Below, in pieces: positions 14,751 through 17,361 of a stretch of 17,361 nt of DNA. The number at the start of each line of letters is the position of its first letter. Position 1 is the stretch's first letter. The notes beneath the pieces are model-generated. The model was not told the origin of the DNA and did not search any database. It saw only the letters and a program-made list of their open reading frames with translations. This stretch comes from Cloacibacterium caeni_C (GTDB lineage Bacteria; Bacteroidota; Bacteroidia; Flavobacteriales; Weeksellaceae): NCBI GenBank assembly GCA_002422665.1, contig DITA01000002.1:1-17361 (forward strand), in the 5' to 3' direction. The position numbers were made by a program, and so were the translations under genes.

Positions 14751-14785
14751 AAAAAAAGAGTTGAATTTTTTCAACTCTTTTTTAT
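14751..14785. terminator. Bidirectional terminator between convergent genes
   Basis: An 8-bp perfect stem (14758-14765 with 14770-14777) with a 4-base T loop is flanked by an A-run on the left and a T-run on the right, so the stem extends through A-T pairs and works in both directions. It separates the stops at 14749 (+) and 14796 (-). Confidence 0.85.
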
Positions 14786-14795
14786 TTGAAAATTC

Positions 14796-16157
14796 TTACA
14801 ATAACTTTTTCAAAATATTGAGCTTAGCATCAGAATAAGGAGGATATTTCAATTCTGGCTCCAGATAATTGGATTTTTTGAGGATTGCTTTTTGGTGAGA
14901 GAATGCAATAAATCCAAATTTCCCATGATAATGCCCGATTCCAGAATTTCCTACACCTCCAAAAGGAAGTCTGTCATTACTCAAATGCATCAAAGTATCA
15001 TTGATACAGCCGCCTCCAAAACTTAATTTCTCGGTGAAAAGTTCTTGTTCTTTAGCATCATTGCTGAATAAATAGGCAGAAAGCGGTTTTTCACCTTCCA
15101 CTACGGTTTGTATGGCAGTTTCTAGATTTTTATACGTGAAAATCGGTAAAATCGGTCCGAAAATTTCTTCTTGCATTACTACATCATCCCAAGTTACGTG
15201 GTCTAAAACAGTAGGAGAGATATATCTTTTTTCACGGTTGGTTTCCCCTCCGAAAACCACTTTTTCGTGGTCAATCATCTTTTCTAATCGGTCAAAATTT
15301 CTCTCGTTGATGATTTTACAATAATGGTCTACGTTATCAGTATAGTTTCTTTTTTTAATTTCTTCGATGAGAACTTTTAAAAATTTCGCTTTGATATTTT
15401 CTGCAACATACAGATAATCAGGAGCTACGCAAGTTTGTCCCGCGTTGATGAATTTTCCCCAAACAATTCTTCTCGCTGCAATTTGTAAATCAGCTTTTTC
15501 GGTCACAAATGCTGGAGATTTTCCGCCCAATTCTAAAGTTACTGGCGTTAAATGTTCTGCGGCAGCTTTGTAAACGATTTTTCCAACTCTTGGACTTCCT
15601 GTGAAAAATATTTTGTCAAATCTTAGTTTTAAAATCGCTGTGGTTTCTTCTACACCACCTTCTACCACGTATAAAAATTGAGCATCAAAGTTTTCATTGA
15701 TGAGTTTTGCCATGGCTTTCATTGTGTTTTCAGGCAGTTCGCTGGGTTTAATCATACAAGTGTTTCCAGCAGCAATTGCAGCAATTACAGGCGTTAAAGT
15801 CAATTGGTAAGGATAATTCCACGCACCGATAACCAAACAATTTCCAAGCGGTTCAAAGACAATTTTGCTGCTTCCCATTTGGTTCACAATATTGGTGAGA
15901 ACATTTTTGGGCTTGGCAAAAGATTTTAAATTTTTTAAATAATAGTCGATGTCTTTATAAATAAAAGAAATTTCGGTTCCGAAAGTTTCAAATTCAGACT
16001 TCCCGAAATCTTGATAAATGGCATCATACAGTAACTTTTCATTGCTTTCTACTACTTTTTTCAGTTTTTGCAATTGTGCTTTTCTGAAATCTAAATCTTT
16101 GGTAGCGTGAGTGTTAAAAAAAGTTTTCTGTTGTTGTAAAATATCAGCGTAATTCAT
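14796..16157 (-). CDS. NAD(P)-dependent aldehyde dehydrogenase, class 3 type
   Basis: Oxidises an aldehyde to a carboxylic acid through a cysteine thioester. In the 453-residue numbering, GAWNYPYQL is at 111-119 (N114 stabilises the oxyanion), KPSELPE at 137-143, the Rossmann FTGSPRVG at 185-192, general base E209 in ELGGKSP, and nucleophile C243 in NAGQTCVAPDY. EEIFGP is near 336 and LPFGGVGNSGIG further on. The length of about 455 and the NYP signature fit ALDH3, whose members act on fatty and aromatic aldehydes. Two starts are possible, 16169 (MSKIM) and 16157 (MNYAD). I chose 16157 because the probable minus-7 box would put the transcript start only a few bases before 16169, but 16169 is not excluded. 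The gene is divergent from a short-chain dehydrogenase gene. Confidence 0.93.
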   Translation of the reverse strand: MNYADILQQQKTFFNTHATKDLDFRKAQLQKLKKVVESNEKLLYDAIYQDFGKSEFETFGTEISFIYKDIDYYLKNLKSFAKPKNVLTNIVNQMGSSKIVFEPLGNCLVIGAWNYPYQLTLTPVIAAIAAGNTCMIKPSELPENTMKAMAKLINENFDAQFLYVVEGGVEETTAILKLRFDKIFFTGSPRVGKIVYKAAAEHLTPVTLELGGKSPAFVTEKADLQIAARRIVWGKFINAGQTCVAPDYLYVAENIKAKFLKVLIEEIKKRNYTDNVDHYCKIINERNFDRLEKMIDHEKVVFGGETNREKRYISPTVLDHVTWDDVVMQEEIFGPILPIFTYKNLETAIQTVVEGEKPLSAYLFSNDAKEQELFTEKLSFGGGCINDTLMHLSNDRLPFGGVGNSGIGHYHGKFGFIAFSHQKAILKKSNYLEPELKYPPYSDAKLNILKKLL

Positions 16158-16178
16158 TATTTTAGACATTGATTTTCA

Positions 16179-16212
16179 CAAAGATAAAATAAACTGTAGA
16201 TTTTTGAAGCAA
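16179..16212 (-). promoter_or_regulatory. Candidate promoter for the aldehyde dehydrogenase
   Basis: On the minus strand TATCTTTG (16186-16179) is a perfect minus-7 box. TTG at 16212-16210 lies 23 bases further upstream, slightly longer than the usual spacer. The rest of the 172-base divergent spacer holds no clear + strand promoter; TAGTTTTT at 16252-16259 is a 7-of-8 match without a minus-33 partner. Confidence 0.45.
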
Positions 16213-16329
16213 TATTTTCTCAGTTTTCAAAAGACTTTATGTGAAAAATAATAGTTTTTAGAATTTTAAAGAAAACGGATGCTTTTCTGAAGTATCTTAC
16301 CCTGTTGAATAAAAGAAAAATTAATTGAT

Positions 16330-17136
16330 ATGGAGTTTAAAAATAAAAAAGTACTGATTACGGGTGGTTGCTCTGGAATTGGTAAAATCATGGCAAGAAA
16401 ATCTCTGGAAAGAGGTGCCTCAAATTTGATTATTTGGGATATTAATGAAGAAGGTTTAGCCAAAACCAAAGAAGAATTTGCAAAATTTGAGAAAGAAATT
16501 TCTACGTATAAAGTAGATGTTTCTAATCTAGACGAAATTAAAAATGCTGCACAAAGAGTAAGAACAGAAGTAGGAAAAGTAGATATTCTTATCAACAATG
16601 CAGGAATTGTAGTAGGGAAATATTTTCATGAACACACCCACGAACAAATTCAGAAATCGTTATTAATTAATGCGAATGCTTTAATGCACATCACGCTAGA
16701 ATTTTTACCAGAAATGATGAAAGAAAACTCTGGAGCCATTTGTAATATTGCTTCTTCAGCAGGATTGATTTCCAATCCTAAAATGTCTGTTTACGCTGCT
16801 TCAAAATGGGCAGTAAACGGTTGGAGTGATTCTTTACGATTAGAAATGCAACAACTGGGTAAGAATATTTCTGTCACTACAATTATGCCTTTTTACATCA
16901 ACACAGGAATGTTTGACGGAGTAAAATCTAAATTACTTCCGATTCTAGAACCAGAACCAACATCAGAAAGAATTATCAAAGCCATCGAAAAAGGAACCAA
17001 GATTTTGGCAATGCCACTTCCTTATTGGTTTATTCGTTTTTCACAAGGAATTTTACCGATTCCAGCCTTCGATTGGGTGATGAAAAACGTCTTCGGGATT
17101 TATGATACCATGAAGGATTTTACGGGTAGAAAATAA
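16330..17136 (+). CDS. Short-chain dehydrogenase/reductase (SDR16C-like)
   Basis: A 268-residue NAD(P)-dependent oxidoreductase. The Rossmann glycine motif TGGCSGIG is at 11-18, D39-like WDIN at 36-39 follows the second strand (an acidic residue there usually favours NAD), VDVS at 62-65, and NNAG at 89-92. Catalytic residues are S142/S143, Y155 and K159 in YAASK. The C-terminal part (about 190-268), with MFDGVKSK, EPEPTSERI, LPYWFIRF and GIYDTMKDF, resembles the membrane-associated SDR16C group (retinol/17-beta-hydroxysteroid dehydrogenase-like) and may carry a hydrophobic membrane-touching helix. The substrate is unknown; alcohols or ketones of lipid type are an inference. It is divergent from the aldehyde dehydrogenase and followed by its own terminator. 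Confidence 0.9.
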   Translation: MEFKNKKVLITGGCSGIGKIMARKSLERGASNLIIWDINEEGLAKTKEEFAKFEKEISTYKVDVSNLDEIKNAAQRVRTEVGKVDILINNAGIVVGKYFHEHTHEQIQKSLLINANALMHITLEFLPEMMKENSGAICNIASSAGLISNPKMSVYAASKWAVNGWSDSLRLEMQQLGKNISVTTIMPFYINTGMFDGVKSKLLPILEPEPTSERIIKAIEKGTKILAMPLPYWFIRFSQGILPIPAFDWVMKNVFGIYDTMKDFTGRK

Positions 17137-17141
17137 ATATG

Positions 17142-17169
17142 AAACGCAGGAAATTTTCCTACGTTTTTT
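17142..17169 (+). terminator. Rho-independent terminator after the SDR gene
   Basis: A stem of 5 + 5 bp with one C-A mismatch (17142-17152 with 17156-17166) and a 3-base loop is followed by TTTTTT at 17164-17169. It starts six bases after the stop codon. Confidence 0.75.
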
Positions 17170-17207
17170 GTTGAAAGTTAATTAAATGTTAATTTTCTTT
17201 AAATAAA

Positions 17208-17239
17208 TTGGTGCCAAAAGCATTATTATTGTATTTTTG
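17208..17239 (+). promoter_or_regulatory. Bacteroidota-type promoter for purB
   Basis: TTG at 17208-17210, a 21-base spacer and TATTTTTG at 17232-17239 (perfect TAnnTTTG) form a good promoter. The start would be near 17246, about 25 bases before the purB ATG. Confidence 0.6.
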
Positions 17240-17270
17240 AGCATCTAAAAAAAGTAAAAAAAGACCTTCG

Positions 17271-17361
17271 ATGAATTCTTACAAAAATCCATTAGAAGAG
17301 CGCTATTCTAGTGAAGAAATGCTCTTCAATTTCTCGCCTAATCAGAAATTTAGAACTTGGA
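17271..17361 (+). CDS. purB: Adenylosuccinate lyase PurB, N-terminal fragment cut by window end
   Basis: Only 30 codons are present. The N-terminus (MNSYKNPLEERYSSEEM, then FNFSPNQKFRTW) matches the start of bacterial adenylosuccinate lyase (EC 4.3.2.2), in which the N-PLxxRYSSxEM segment precedes the first long helix. The enzyme removes fumarate from SAICAR and adenylosuccinate in purine synthesis. The fragment has no stop codon and runs off the window; it has a convincing promoter of its own. Identity rests on this short stretch only. Confidence 0.8.
   Translation, partial: MNSYKNPLEERYSSEEMLFNFSPNQKFRTW

Noticed and set aside
16266..16598. 110-residue minus-strand frame over the start of the SDR gene
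   Set aside because: Overlaps the conserved Rossmann motif in antisense and shows no family features.
1..17361. Search for CRISPR, mobile elements, tRNA/rRNA, toxin-antitoxin or defence genes
   Set aside because: No spaced direct repeats, transposase motifs, terminal inverted repeats, tRNA-like cloverleafs or rRNA sequences were seen; the genes are core metabolic or envelope genes.

Overview
The window is AT-rich (about one third GC by eye) and looks like chromosomal DNA from a Bacteroidota bacterium of the Flavobacteriia, most like the Chryseobacterium/Cloacibacterium relatives (Weeksellaceae). Three things point there: the protein sequences themselves, near-absence of Shine-Dalgarno sites before the starts, and several promoters of the Bacteroidota type (TTG, then about 19-21 bases, then TAnnTTTG). 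The genus is an inference and was not tested.

Layout. 1-143: terminator of an off-window gene and a candidate promoter. 144-4866: glycogen synthesis operon glgB-glgA-glgC on the + strand, closed by a strong terminator. 4955-5359: small exported His/Met/Cys-containing protein with its own promoter. 5434-6471: membrane-anchored SRPBCC protein with a GyrI-like C-terminal half. 6652-11087: the 2-oxoglutarate dehydrogenase genes, E1 (sucA/odhA) and E2 (sucB/odhB), with a small exported-protein gene between them. A 120-base run of N (9974-10093) cuts off the end of that gene and the start of E2. 11196-11582: apaG. 11646-14100 (minus strand): a tight three-gene operon, read as LpxL-type acyltransferase, family 2 glycosyltransferase, DEDDh exonuclease. 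14207-14749: exported thioredoxin-like protein, convergent with a class 3 aldehyde dehydrogenase (14796-16157, minus). 16330-17136: short-chain dehydrogenase, divergent from the aldehyde dehydrogenase. 17271-17361: first 30 codons of purB, cut by the window end.

How the genes fit together. GlgC makes ADP-glucose, GlgA extends the glucan and GlgB branches it, so the first operon is a complete glycogen-building set without degradation genes. OdhA and OdhB are two of the three parts of the TCA-cycle 2-oxoglutarate dehydrogenase complex; E3 is not here. The acyltransferase and glycosyltransferase suggest envelope glycolipid work. The divergent SDR and aldehyde dehydrogenase could act in sequence on an alcohol and its aldehyde.

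Most of the window is ordinary core metabolism. I found no CRISPR array, insertion sequence, phage gene, defence island, tRNA or rRNA, and nothing I would call a new system. The points most worth a second look are the exported protein inside the odhA-odhB operon, the too-short assembly gap, the promoter nested in the glgC terminator, and the small putative metal-binding exported protein.
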